Notes: generated by a model from the letters alone, not told the origin. Positions 1 to 7,861 are shown, counted from the stretch's first letter. The stretch is 15,900 nucleotides of DNA from an uncultured Treponema sp. (GCA_905373565.1 CAJPTT010000009.1:1-15900), one strand, 5' to 3'. Numbers and translations: made by a program.

Positions 1-11
1 TTATAGATGGT

Positions 12-40
12 ATGATACAAGGACTTTATGGGTCTGTCAA
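12..40 (-). promoter_or_regulatory. Sigma70-type promoter firing out of the left edge
   Basis: Read on the minus strand, a perfect TTGACA (35-40) is followed by a 17-bp spacer and TATCAT (12-17). Transcription would start near base 5 and run left, so a divergently oriented gene probably begins just outside the window. The downstream gene is not visible. Confidence 0.5.
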
Positions 41-129
41 TATTTCTTTTGCCAGATTCCTTTCCCTGATTTTTTGGAAATAGCGGGGTATCTATTGCGT
101 CGTACCGCCTCGTATGACATCACCTATGT

Positions 130-158
130 TTGACAAAAGGATACTGCTATGTTACCAT
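130..158 (+). promoter_or_regulatory. Promoter of the dctPQM operon
   Basis: A perfect TTGACA (130-135) is followed by a 17-bp spacer and TACCAT (153-158, 4 of 6 consensus bases). The expected start near 165 gives a leader of about 33 nt that contains GAGGAG (186-191), 6 nt before the dctP ATG at 198. No attenuator or riboswitch fold is visible in the leader. The -10 match is imperfect. Confidence 0.5.
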
Positions 159-197
159 AAAACTATCACATCCCCGTGGATATATGAGGAGACTTTT

Positions 198-1196
198 ATG
201 AAAAAACTGATGTATCCGGTGCTGCTTATCGCTCTTGCGGTTCTGTTCGGATGCCAAGGAAAGGACAACAACGCAGGCAGCCATGAACGTGCGGTAACCC
301 TTAAAATGGGATTCCAAGCCGGAACCGCGTCAAATGAATATGCCGCAGCCGAATTGTTTGCAAAACGTGCCAATGAATTGTCAGACGGCAGCGTTACCGT
401 ACAAATTTTTTCCGGCGGACAGCTTGGCGATGACCGTTCTATGATGGAACAAACCGCCCAAGGTGCACTTGACGTAGTATTTGCCGAAACGGGACGCTTC
501 GGTTTATGGATTCCCGAAATGGAGATTTTCGGCTATCCGTTCGCGTTTAACAGTTTTGATCACCTGCTCAAAACAATGGAAACGCCGTATGGCAAAGAAC
601 TTCAAGCAAAATTGATTGAAAAGGGCTGGCGTATTTTAGCTGACGGATATAACGGTACCCGCCAAACAACATGCAACCGTCCCATCAATAGTATTGAAGA
701 TATGCAAGGATTAAAACTTCGCGTACCGAATGCCGCTGCAAACCTCAATTTTGCAAAATATTCGGGTGCATCTCCTACACCGATGGCCTTTGCGGAAGTG
801 TATCTTGCCCTCAAGACAAACGCAGTTGACGGGCAGGAAAATCCGCTTTCAACAATTAACGCTCAGAAGTTTTACGAAGTTCAGAAATATTGCGCACTTA
901 CCGCTCATATTTTAAATGATAACAATTATGTTATCAGCGAAATAACGTGGAAAAAACTCAGTGATAAACAAAAAAATGCAGTGCAAACTGCGGCAAAAGA
1001 AGCTGCTGATATGCAGACTCAGAAATTTACGGCTGATGAAACCTCTTTGCTCGAATCTTTTAAACAGAACGGCATGACGATAACAAATCCCGACCGCATT
1101 CCGTTTAGAGTTGCAATGAAGCCGATGTATGATGCCTATATTGAAAAATACGGCGATGTCGCAATAAAAGCGATTGAAGCGGTTAATCATCGTTAA
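198..1196 (+). CDS. dctP: TRAP transporter solute-binding lipoprotein (DctP family)
   Basis: Extracytoplasmic solute-binding subunit of a TRAP (tripartite ATP-independent periplasmic) transporter, 332 aa, the usual DctP length. It would capture an organic acid or similar ligand outside the inner membrane and hand it to DctQM. The frame is open upstream to 114, but the ATG at 198 has GAGGAG 6 nt before it and starts a signal peptide (MKKLMYP, then a hydrophobic run) ending in a lipobox LFGC with the acylatable Cys at residue 19. The binding protein is therefore probably membrane-anchored rather than free in the periplasm. Family landmarks include GGQLGDDRSMMEQ (residues 73-85), the carboxylate-binding Arg of KLRVP (about R175), and EVYLALKTNAVDGQENP. 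The ligand cannot be read from sequence. First gene of dctPQM; dctQ follows after 23 bp. Confidence 0.93.
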   Translation: MKKLMYPVLLIALAVLFGCQGKDNNAGSHERAVTLKMGFQAGTASNEYAAAELFAKRANELSDGSVTVQIFSGGQLGDDRSMMEQTAQGALDVVFAETGRFGLWIPEMEIFGYPFAFNSFDHLLKTMETPYGKELQAKLIEKGWRILADGYNGTRQTTCNRPINSIEDMQGLKLRVPNAAANLNFAKYSGASPTPMAFAEVYLALKTNAVDGQENPLSTINAQKFYEVQKYCALTAHILNDNNYVISEITWKKLSDKQKNAVQTAAKEAADMQTQKFTADETSLLESFKQNGMTITNPDRIPFRVAMKPMYDAYIEKYGDVAIKAIEAVNHR

Positions 1197-1219
1197 TGAG
1201 ACTTTATTAATTAAAGCGT

Positions 1220-1693
1220 ATGAAAAAATTGATACGGATTGAAGAAATATGCTCTATTGCACTGTTTCTGATTATTTTGATGATCCTTTTTTGGCAAATT
1301 TTTTCCCGAAAGGTGTTAAATGCGCCGGCTTCGTGGTCGGAAGAGCTGTCCCGCCTGCTTTTTGTATATATGGGAATACTCGGATGCCACCTGGCGCAGC
1401 ATTATGAAACGCATATCCGCATTGATTTTATCCTTTCGCATTTTCCAAAGCCGGTACAAGCCTCGCTTGATGTCATCTTTAAGTTGCTGATGTCCGCCGT
1501 ATTCATTTTGATTGCCTATAACGGTATACGGCTGTGCCGGTCGGCGGGAGTGCGGGATCATCTGGTAACCCTCGGGCTGCCGGTAACGGTACTCAATTTC
1601 GGGCTGGTCTTTCTTGGCGTCATTATTGCAGCCGAAATGCTGATACAGCTGGCAACGGCTATGTTCTGTAAAAAAGGAGAAGCCGCGCAATGA
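1220..1693 (+). CDS. dctQ: TRAP transporter small membrane subunit (DctQ family)
   Basis: Small integral-membrane subunit, 157 aa, with four predicted membrane helices (roughly residues 10-30, 45-62, 82-105 and 122-148), the normal DctQ architecture. It partners DctM in the inner membrane and is needed for sodium-driven uptake. The conserved stretch ASWSEELSRLLFVYMG near residues 37-52 followed by HIRIDF is typical of the family. No convincing Shine-Dalgarno precedes the ATG (only TTAAAG), so translation may depend on coupling to dctP 23 bp upstream. Its TGA overlaps the dctM ATG (ATGA at 1690-1693), which argues for translational coupling with the large subunit. Confidence 0.9.
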   Translation: MKKLIRIEEICSIALFLIILMILFWQIFSRKVLNAPASWSEELSRLLFVYMGILGCHLAQHYETHIRIDFILSHFPKPVQASLDVIFKLLMSAVFILIAYNGIRLCRSAGVRDHLVTLGLPVTVLNFGLVFLGVIIAAEMLIQLATAMFCKKGEAAQ

Positions 1694-2967
1694 TGCTGTT
1701 GACCTTTGCCGTTTGGATATTGTTGATTTTTATCGGTGTCCATATCGGGTATTCATTGATGCTTGCCTCGCTTTTCTTCTTTATTATCAGTGGACAAACT
1801 TCACTATTTTTCTTTGCTTGTAAAGAAATGCTGGGCAGTATTAATAATTTTACCCTGCTTGCGGTTCCGTTTTTTGTGTTAGCCGGTAATATTATGAACG
1901 GCGGCGGTGTTACGGAGCGTATTTTCCGCTTTGCCCGCGCTATGGTAGGGCACCGCAAAGGCGGACTGGCACATGTGAACGTGCTTGCATCGTTGGTGTT
2001 TTCAGGTATGTCCGGGTCGGCGCTTGCCGATGCCGGCGGTTTAGGACAGCTGGAAATAAAGTCGATGCGGGATGCAGGGTACGACTCCGCTTTTTCGGGC
2101 GGCATTACTGCGGCTTCCTGTATCTTGGGACCGCTTGTTCCTCCCAGTACATCGATGATTATTTACGCAGTCAGCTCCGATCAATCCGTTGAAAAAATGT
2201 TCTTGGCAGGATTCCTGCCGGGGCTTCTCATAGCCGGAACGCTCATGATTATGTGCTCGATTATGTCGCACCGCCGTAATTACCCTGCCGATCCTAAAGC
2301 CTCGGTAAAAGAAAAATGGGAATCGTTTAAAGGCGCAGCGCTCGCACTCTTAACTCCTATATTGATTTTAACCGGTATCTTTACCGGAATCTTTACGCCG
2401 ACTGAAGCAGCTGTTATCGCTGTCTTTTATACGACATTCCTCGGCTTTTTTGTCTATAAAGAACTAACCCTCAAAAAGTTTTTTGACATTGTGCTCGACA
2501 GCGTAAAAACAACGGGTACGATTGTCATGATGATTTTAGGAGTCGGGTTATTCGGCTGGATTATCGCTCGCGAACAAATGCCGCTGCATGTAGCGCAAGC
2601 ATTTATGCAGTTCGTGCATAATCCGCTCATGCTCATGCTGATGATAAATATCCTGCTGTTGTTCTTGGGGATGTTTATTGATGCACTGCCGCTGCTGATT
2701 ATCCTTGTGCCGATTCTGTTGCCCACCGTTATCGCAGCCGGTATTGATCCTATACACTTCGGCATCGTCGTTATCTTCAACCTGATGATCGGAATACTTA
2801 CACCACCGATGGGCACCGCACTGTTTGTGGTTGCACGTGTCGGAAATATTCCGTTTAATACGCTGGTAAAAGGAACAGTGCCGTTTTTAATCCCGTTACT
2901 GATTTCGCTTGTGCTGCTTTCTGCATTTCCGCAAATCTGCCTTTTTATTCCGGGATTATTTTCTTAA
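1690..2967 (+). CDS. dctM: TRAP transporter large permease subunit (DctM family)
   Basis: Large transport-channel subunit of the TRAP system, 425 aa, the usual length, almost entirely hydrophobic with about a dozen membrane segments. It catalyses ion-coupled translocation of the solute delivered by DctP. Landmarks are FSGMSGSALADAGGLGQ (about residues 100-116), the ILGPLVPPS loop, TGIFTPTEAA in the middle, and GILTPPMGTALFV in the second half, an internal-repeat arrangement typical of the superfamily. Two consecutive ATG codons exist (1690, 1693); AGGAG at 1675-1679 is better spaced (10 nt) from the first, which also overlaps the dctQ stop. No hairpin with a T-tract is visible downstream, so the operon end is not marked by an obvious intrinsic terminator. 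Confidence 0.95.
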   Translation: MMLLTFAVWILLIFIGVHIGYSLMLASLFFFIISGQTSLFFFACKEMLGSINNFTLLAVPFFVLAGNIMNGGGVTERIFRFARAMVGHRKGGLAHVNVLASLVFSGMSGSALADAGGLGQLEIKSMRDAGYDSAFSGGITAASCILGPLVPPSTSMIIYAVSSDQSVEKMFLAGFLPGLLIAGTLMIMCSIMSHRRNYPADPKASVKEKWESFKGAALALLTPILILTGIFTGIFTPTEAAVIAVFYTTFLGFFVYKELTLKKFFDIVLDSVKTTGTIVMMILGVGLFGWIIAREQMPLHVAQAFMQFVHNPLMLMLMINILLLFLGMFIDALPLLIILVPILLPTVIAAGIDPIHFGIVVIFNLMIGILTPPMGTALFVVARVGNIPFNTLVKGTVPFLIPLLISLVLLSAFPQICLFIPGLFS

Positions 2968-3036
2968 AAAATTTACAAGGTACCGCTTACCGCAGTTGGT
3001 TGCAATGCGCCGAATAGCATCGCTTGCTTGTTAAAG

Positions 3037-3066
3037 TGTACATATTTACATCCTCTATGCTATAAT
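3037..3066 (+). promoter_or_regulatory. Promoter of the GDPD gene, placed for a leaderless mRNA
   Basis: A consensus TATAAT (3061-3066) with an upstream TGC (extended -10) lies 18 bp after TGTACA (3037-3042). Only six C residues separate it from the ATG at 3073, so the expected transcription start falls on or beside the start codon. No Shine-Dalgarno precedes either ATG candidate (3073 or 3085). Confidence 0.55.
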
Positions 3067-3072
3067 CCCCCC

Positions 3073-3828
3073 ATGCTGAAAACTATGCTCAATATTGCAC
3101 ACAGGGGATTCCGCAGCCGCTACCCTGAAAACACCATGCTCGCCTTTCGGAAAGCGGTAGAAGCCGGCTGCGACGGCATCGAGTTTGATGTACATCTTTC
3201 AAAAGACGGAGAAGCGGTCATTATTCACGATGAAACGGTTGACCGTACGACTGACGGTACGGGTTTGGTCGGAGAGAAAACATTCCCTGAGTTAAAAGCG
3301 TTGAACGCCGCAAAGCCACATTCCGAAACAATAGCTTTTGCCCCGCTCCCTTCATTGCGGGAATACTTTGAATATATTGCAACACAACCGAATATCATTT
3401 CGAACATCGAATTAAAAACAGGTGTTTTTGTCTATGAAGGAATTGAAGAAGTCGTATATCAGCTGATGAAGGAATATGAACTGATCGAACGCTGTATTGT
3501 GTCTTCCTTTAACCACGAAAGTGTATTGCGGATGAAGAAAATCGATTCGGCGGTAACGTGCGGATTATTGGTAGACAGCTGGCAAATCCATCCTGAAACG
3601 TATGTGCGGAATCTCGGTATCGAGTGTTATCATCCGTCGGCATATTGTGTAACCCCTAAACTGGTTGATGCTTTGCACAGCGCCGGTATCCGAATTAATC
3701 CGTGGTTCGGCAGCATTCAAAGCGATTACCGGCAGCTGATTGAAATGGGGGTAGACAGTCTTATTACCGACTATCCCGATCGGATTGCCGCGTTGCTGAA
3801 AGATCTTCGGTCGGCGGAGGCGGATTAA
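3073..3828 (+). CDS. Glycerophosphodiester phosphodiesterase (UgpQ-type, cytosolic)
   Basis: Hydrolyses glycerophosphodiesters such as glycerophosphocholine to sn-glycerol-3-phosphate and the free alcohol, recycling deacylated phospholipid head groups. The 251-aa protein is a single GDPD TIM-barrel. It has AHRG (H10, R11), PENT (18-21), GIEFDV with metal ligands E37 and D39, and the second catalytic His in HDE (H52); the C-terminal ITDYPD is also typical. There is no signal peptide, unlike the treponemal GlpQ/Gpd lipoprotein, so action in the cytosol is inferred. The frame is open back to a TTG at 3028, but homology starts at the ATG at 3073 or 3085 and the promoter lies between, so the longer start is rejected. 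The 3' end overlaps the convergent phosphotransferase gene by 65 bp, suggesting related roles in choline/ethanolamine lipid turnover. Confidence 0.92.
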   Translation: MLKTMLNIAHRGFRSRYPENTMLAFRKAVEAGCDGIEFDVHLSKDGEAVIIHDETVDRTTDGTGLVGEKTFPELKALNAAKPHSETIAFAPLPSLREYFEYIATQPNIISNIELKTGVFVYEGIEEVVYQLMKEYELIERCIVSSFNHESVLRMKKIDSAVTCGLLVDSWQIHPETYVRNLGIECYHPSAYCVTPKLVDALHSAGIRINPWFGSIQSDYRQLIEMGVDSLITDYPDRIAALLKDLRSAEAD

Positions 3829-4807
3829 TCCAATACCAGTATTGCCGATTTATTCTGATAAAAACGACAAATTTTATGCCAACCCGTACTGCCAAATATG
3901 CGATTTGTACAGTTTGAATAAGCGAAGTATAATTCGGAAGCAAAAAGAATAATACGAATGAAAGAGGAATGATAATATCCGGTAGGGTCTCTCGACTATC
4001 AAGGTTTGTTGCTGCTAAAAGCGATGCGAGAAAAAATACATTATAGAAACTTACTATGCCTGTAATATACACCATATTATTATTCCCAAAGAGAGAGGCC
4101 GCGGTATAGGTAATTACCAACGATAGTATAAAATGTGCAATTAAACGAAATGAAATTGTATTTGCACGGATGAGAGCTTGAATAGCAGAAAACGCTACCC
4201 CTATCATACTTACGATAATAAGAATGTCCGCGACCGCTATATTGAAGATAAGAATCGTATGTGCTAGAGTTTGAAGCAGCGGTATTGACATAAGCCATGA
4301 TGTTAATCCGATAAGGATGATGCCTTCACTGGTACTCAATTTTCCAAAGCACATTACCCGCCGCTTATAGCGCTCCCAAAAACTCCCGATTTGCCCTGCA
4401 TATAAATTGAAAAAGCCTATAGTGATAATGGCCGGTTTCGTTACCTTGAAAGAAATCATCAAAATGCCCATTAAAAGGCCGGTCACAAAACAGTCCAAAA
4501 AATGATCAAAGTATTCGCCGAGCGGAGAACCGGTGCCTGTTTTTCGCGCTTGTTTTCCATCGGAACAATCACCGATAATGTATAAAAAGGCAAAGATCGG
4601 AATAGTCCACCAAAAATCGTACCGACCAACCCGATAACCGTAAGCCGCAATACCGAACGCAATAACAACAAAGCTAAAAGCAATAAGCGTAATGAGATTT
4701 GCCGGCAAACGGTAGGGTAATACTTTTACCAGAGGGTCTACAAAGTACTTATATAATACCGGTGTTAGTAAAGATTGATCATCTGCGCTGTATGAATATT
4801 CAGACAT
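3764..4807 (-). CDS. CDP-alcohol phosphotransferase, eukaryotic choline/ethanolamine type
   Basis: Integral-membrane enzyme, 347 aa, predicted to transfer phosphocholine or phosphoethanolamine from the CDP-alcohol to diacylglycerol. The complete family signature D-x2-DG-x2-AR-x8-G-x3-D-x3-D is present at residues 80-105 (DCSDGKQAR, then PLGEYFDHFLD). The wording DGKQARKTGTGSPLGE, and an N-terminal part resembling YKYF...LPANLITL, are closer to eukaryotic CPT/EPT enzymes than to bacterial PgsA or PssA. A protein of this kind (Cpt) is described as the last step of the T. denticola CDP-choline route; orthology is inferred. About eight membrane helices follow. The frame extends upstream to 4903, but ATG 4807 has GGAG 6 nt before it and matches the family N-terminus. 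The proline-rich tail (PPPPTEDL) is encoded antisense to the end of the GDPD gene. Alternative: inositol or another head-group specificity. Confidence 0.85.
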   Translation of the reverse strand: MSEYSYSADDQSLLTPVLYKYFVDPLVKVLPYRLPANLITLIAFSFVVIAFGIAAYGYRVGRYDFWWTIPIFAFLYIIGDCSDGKQARKTGTGSPLGEYFDHFLDCFVTGLLMGILMISFKVTKPAIITIGFFNLYAGQIGSFWERYKRRVMCFGKLSTSEGIILIGLTSWLMSIPLLQTLAHTILIFNIAVADILIIVSMIGVAFSAIQALIRANTISFRLIAHFILSLVITYTAASLFGNNNMVYITGIVSFYNVFFLASLLAATNLDSRETLPDIIIPLSFVLFFLLPNYTSLIQTVQIAYLAVRVGIKFVVFIRINRQYWYWINPPPPTEDLSATRQSDRDSR

Positions 4808-4894
4808 TAAAAACTCCGCATGAGACGGCTTCTTCGCGCATAGTCCAACCCTCCGGATGGGATAAATCGGCCGTATACGGGAGAAAATCATCTT

Positions 4895-4936
4895 ACAGGG
4901 CAAACGCTCAAAAGATATTCGACACGGATGCCCTGT
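4895..4936. repeat. Inverted repeat in the glyQS-phosphotransferase gap
   Basis: ACAGGGCA (4895-4902) is matched by TGCCCTGT (4929-4936), an 8-bp perfect inverted repeat with a 26-nt loop. A competing short hairpin, GACAC/GTGTC (4921-4925 and 4934-4938), overlaps the right arm. Neither has a T-tract, so it is not a classical terminator. It sits in the 135-bp gap (4808-4942) after the glyQS stop and could process or attenuate the transcript. I see no other gene in this gap. Confidence 0.3.
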
Positions 4937-4942
4937 GTCTCC

Positions 4943-6295
4943 TTATGCTCTTGTATAATTTTTTATTTCGGTTCTGATACGGTTGGCAAGTTCTGCACGG
5001 GGAACGCGTACCTGTTCCATAGAATCACGGAAACGCAAGGTAACGGTTCCGTCCTCTTTGCTGTCATAATCGACGGTAACACAGAACGGCGTTCCCGCTT
5101 CGTCCTGACGGCGATATCGTTTTCCAATCGCACCGGATTGGTCGTAGTCGGTACGGAATTCTTCGCGTAATTCCGCTTGAATATCCTGCGCAAGCTCCGC
5201 AAGTCCGTCTTTCTTCATCAAAGGCAGTACCGCTACGGTAATCGGTGCAATAACCGGATGGAAATGCAGCACGGTGCGCCAGTCGTCATCATTGCCTTTG
5301 TCGGCAACTTTTTGCTCCTCGTATGCATCGCAGAGGAACATCAAAAGATTACGGGTTAAACCGGCGGAGGTTTCGATGATGTACGGAATATACCGCTCGT
5401 TGCCGTTATCCTGATCGATATACTGCATATCTTTGCCGGAATATTCGGTATGGCGGGTCAAGTCAAAATTGGTGCGGTTGTGTACGCCTTCAAGCTCTTT
5501 AAAGCCCATCGGGAATTCATATTCGATATCGTAAGCATCTTTTGCATAGTGAGCAAGTTCATCCGGGCCATGCTGATGCCAGCGTAGCTTATCCATGCGA
5601 ACCCCGTGCTTTTTGTAGAATGCCCACCGCTGTTCACGCCAGTAGTTGAACCATTCGTCATCGGTGCCGGGCTTTACAAAAAACTGCATCTCCATCTGCT
5701 CAAATTCGCAGGTGCGGAATATAAAGTTTTTCGTTACGATCTCGTTTCGGAAAGCCTTACCGATTTGCGCAATACCGAAGGGGATTTTCATACGGTTCGA
5801 CTGCGCAACGTTCTTATAGTTCACATAGATACCCTGTGCGGTTTCGGGACGTAAATAAATGAGGCTACTGTTATCGTCCGTCGGCCCGATATGGGTTTTA
5901 AACATCAGATTGAATTTCCGTACGTCGGTGAGTTCTCCGCCGCAGTCGGGACATTCTTTTTTTGCCAACTTATTCTGATCAATTTGGTCGGCACGGAAGC
6001 GTGCTTTACATTTTTTACAGTCAACCAGCGGGTCGGTAAAGTTTTCCACATGACCGGAAGCCTCCCATACACGTGGGTGCATCAAAATGGCTGCATCGAT
6101 ACCGACAATTGAGTTGTGCAGCTGGGTCATTTCCTTCCACCATGCGCGGGCGATGTTGTTTTTTAATTCAATCCCGAGCGGACCGTAATCCCATGCCCCG
6201 TTCTGCCCTCCGTAAATTTCAGACGACTGAAACACAAAACCGCGCCTCTTGCACAGGCTGACAATTTTTTCCATTGAAATTGCGTGATCTTCCAT
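4943..6295 (-). CDS. glyQS: Glycyl-tRNA synthetase, single-chain dimeric type
   Basis: Class II aminoacyl-tRNA synthetase charging tRNA-Gly, 450 aa, the homodimeric (alpha-2) form found in spirochaetes, Thermus and eukaryotes rather than the alpha2-beta2 GlyQ/GlyS form. The N-terminus has FVFQSSEIYGG and WDYGPLGIELKNN (residues 21-47). A zinc-finger insertion carries C93-x2-C96 and C115-x2-C118. The class II core shows YLRPETAQGIY, the motif 2 block AFRNEI...FRTCEFEQMEMQFF, and the motif 3 region ETSAGLTRNLL. The C-terminal anticodon-binding domain begins near PVIAPITVAVLPL. The ATG at 6295 has GAGGAG 8 nt upstream (6304-6309), which supports this start. It lies 42 bp after gltX with no terminator between, so both are probably transcribed together. 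The symbol glyS is also used for this form. Confidence 0.97.
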   Translation of the reverse strand: MEDHAISMEKIVSLCKRRGFVFQSSEIYGGQNGAWDYGPLGIELKNNIARAWWKEMTQLHNSIVGIDAAILMHPRVWEASGHVENFTDPLVDCKKCKARFRADQIDQNKLAKKECPDCGGELTDVRKFNLMFKTHIGPTDDNSSLIYLRPETAQGIYVNYKNVAQSNRMKIPFGIAQIGKAFRNEIVTKNFIFRTCEFEQMEMQFFVKPGTDDEWFNYWREQRWAFYKKHGVRMDKLRWHQHGPDELAHYAKDAYDIEYEFPMGFKELEGVHNRTNFDLTRHTEYSGKDMQYIDQDNGNERYIPYIIETSAGLTRNLLMFLCDAYEEQKVADKGNDDDWRTVLHFHPVIAPITVAVLPLMKKDGLAELAQDIQAELREEFRTDYDQSGAIGKRYRRQDEAGTPFCVTVDYDSKEDGTVTLRFRDSMEQVRVPRAELANRIRTEIKNYTRA

Positions 6296-6337
6296 ACTGT
6301 AAACTCCTCTTTTAGTTATGCAAAGTGTCGCTGACTG

Positions 6338-7861
6338 CTATGCAAAGCGTTCCTTGATTGTTTTTTCGATACGGGCGATAGAGCGGTCTATACCTAAAAT
6401 TTGTATCGACCCAACCAGCGGCGGACTTACACGGCTGCCGGTAATTGCCATACGCATCGGCATCATAAAGTCGCCCAATTTAACGCCCATTGCCTCTGCT
6501 TCTGCACGGAACACTTCGCTTGCCGCGTGTTCGTCAAGGGATGCAATTGAGGGCAGCACGGCCTTTGCTTTTTCGAGTACCGCCTTCGTTTTTTCCGCAT
6601 CCAGTTTTTTGGGGATAATCTCTTCTGCAGGCGGCACAGTCGGCTCTTCAAATAGGAACCGCACCATCTGCGGGGCTTCCGTCAAAAAGTGGAGCCGTTC
6701 TTTAATAAGCGGCATCACCTTCATCAACATTGACTTTTGCTCATCAGTTGGTTTGAGCAGAGTCTGGTCGGCAAAGCGTAAACCCGCTGACTCTCGGGCT
6801 TTTTGCTCCTGCTCGCCGAAGATACCGGAGTTTGCAATAAACGGCCATGTCAACTCAAAGAGTTCTTCATCGGTTTTAAGCCGCATATACTGCCCGTTAA
6901 ACCATTCCAGTTTTTTATAGTCGAAGATTGCAGGAGCCTTGTTGATGTGCTCGGGATTAAACCGTTCACCCAATTCTTGAAGCGAGAACATATCGCGTCC
7001 TTCTTCATAAGAACAGCCAAGCATCGCAACATAGTTGATAATCGCTTCTTTTAAATAGCCGTTATTGCGGAACTCGTTACAGCTGGTCGCACCATGTCGT
7101 TTTGAAAGTTTATGCCCGTCGTTTCCCATAACCATCGGCAAATGACAGAAGTCGGGATGTTCCCAACCGAATGCCTGATACATCAGCACATGCATCGGAG
7201 TAGAGGGCACCCATTCCTGCGCACGCATAACATGCGTAATCTTCATTAAGTGATCATCGACAACGTTCGCCAAATGATAGGTGGGGAAGCCGTCGCTTTT
7301 CAGCAAGATGGGATCGGGGTTGATATCTTCGTTTTTCCACTCGATTGTACCGAGAAGGACGTCATGGAATACCGTTGTTCCTTCAAGCGGCACCTTGAGG
7401 CGGATAACATAGGGCTTTCCCGCTGCGATATTCGCATCGATTTCTTCCTGCGTTAAATTACGGCAGTGCCGGTCATATCCCGGAGGCATCTTATTCATGG
7501 TTTGGATTTTTCTGATGCGTTCGAGCCTCTCTTCATCGCAAAAACAATAATAGGCATGGCCGCTTTTGACGAGTTTATCGGCGTACTCGCGGTATAATTC
7601 GGAGCGCTGAGACTGAATATAGGGGGCATACGGGCCGCCGCGCGGGCCGCCTTCATCCCAGTCAATTCCAAGCCAGTCAAGGGTATCGTAAAGGTTTGTT
7701 TCGTATTCCGCAGCATAGCGGGTTTGGTCGGTGTCTTCTATACGCAAGATGAATTTTCCGCCGGTCGCACGGGAAAAAAGATAGTTAAATAACGCAGTGC
7801 GTACTCCGCCAATGTGCTGAAATCCTGTCGGAGACGGGGCATAACGGCTTCGAGTTTCCAT
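6338..7861 (-). CDS. gltX: Glutamyl-tRNA synthetase
   Basis: Class I synthetase activating glutamate for tRNA-Glu in the cytosol, 507 aa. The catalytic domain starts with SRYAPSPTGFQHIGG, the HIGH-type signature at H16-G19, followed by FILRIEDTD (residues 37-45). The KMSKS-type loop is KLSKRHG at 251-257. A C-x-C (106, 108) and a third Cys (133) lie where zinc-binding GluRS enzymes have their finger, but the His that completes it in E. coli is not obvious here. The all-alpha anticodon-binding domain follows to the end. AGGAGT (7867-7872) lies 5 nt before the ATG. Whether it also charges tRNA-Gln, as in organisms lacking GlnRS, cannot be decided from this window. It leads an operon with glyQS and is divergent from tRNA-Leu. 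Confidence 0.97.
   Translation of the reverse strand: METRSRYAPSPTGFQHIGGVRTALFNYLFSRATGGKFILRIEDTDQTRYAAEYETNLYDTLDWLGIDWDEGGPRGGPYAPYIQSQRSELYREYADKLVKSGHAYYCFCDEERLERIRKIQTMNKMPPGYDRHCRNLTQEEIDANIAAGKPYVIRLKVPLEGTTVFHDVLLGTIEWKNEDINPDPILLKSDGFPTYHLANVVDDHLMKITHVMRAQEWVPSTPMHVLMYQAFGWEHPDFCHLPMVMGNDGHKLSKRHGATSCNEFRNNGYLKEAIINYVAMLGCSYEEGRDMFSLQELGERFNPEHINKAPAIFDYKKLEWFNGQYMRLKTDEELFELTWPFIANSGIFGEQEQKARESAGLRFADQTLLKPTDEQKSMLMKVMPLIKERLHFLTEAPQMVRFLFEEPTVPPAEEIIPKKLDAEKTKAVLEKAKAVLPSIASLDEHAASEVFRAEAEAMGVKLGDFMMPMRMAITGSRVSPPLVGSIQILGIDRSIARIEKTIKERFA

Noticed and set aside
82..106. Possible decayed copy of the REP-like repeat
   Set aside because: The reverse complement contains TACGACGCAA and ATACCCCG, both found in the 13211-13310 units, but in a different order and without an inverted repeat; probably chance.
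114..197. Longer start for dctP
   Set aside because: The extension covers the promoter and the GAGGAG site and would bury the lipoprotein signal peptide.
1659..2105. 148-aa minus-strand reading frame
   Set aside because: Antisense to dctM; no recognisable domain and no ribosome site.
6317..6347. TATGCAAAG repeated 22 bp apart at the end of gltX
   Set aside because: Only nine bases, no further similarity; probably a trivial duplication without function.
6318..6920. 200-aa plus-strand reading frame
   Set aside because: Antisense to the C-terminal part of gltX; Ser-rich shadow with no motif.
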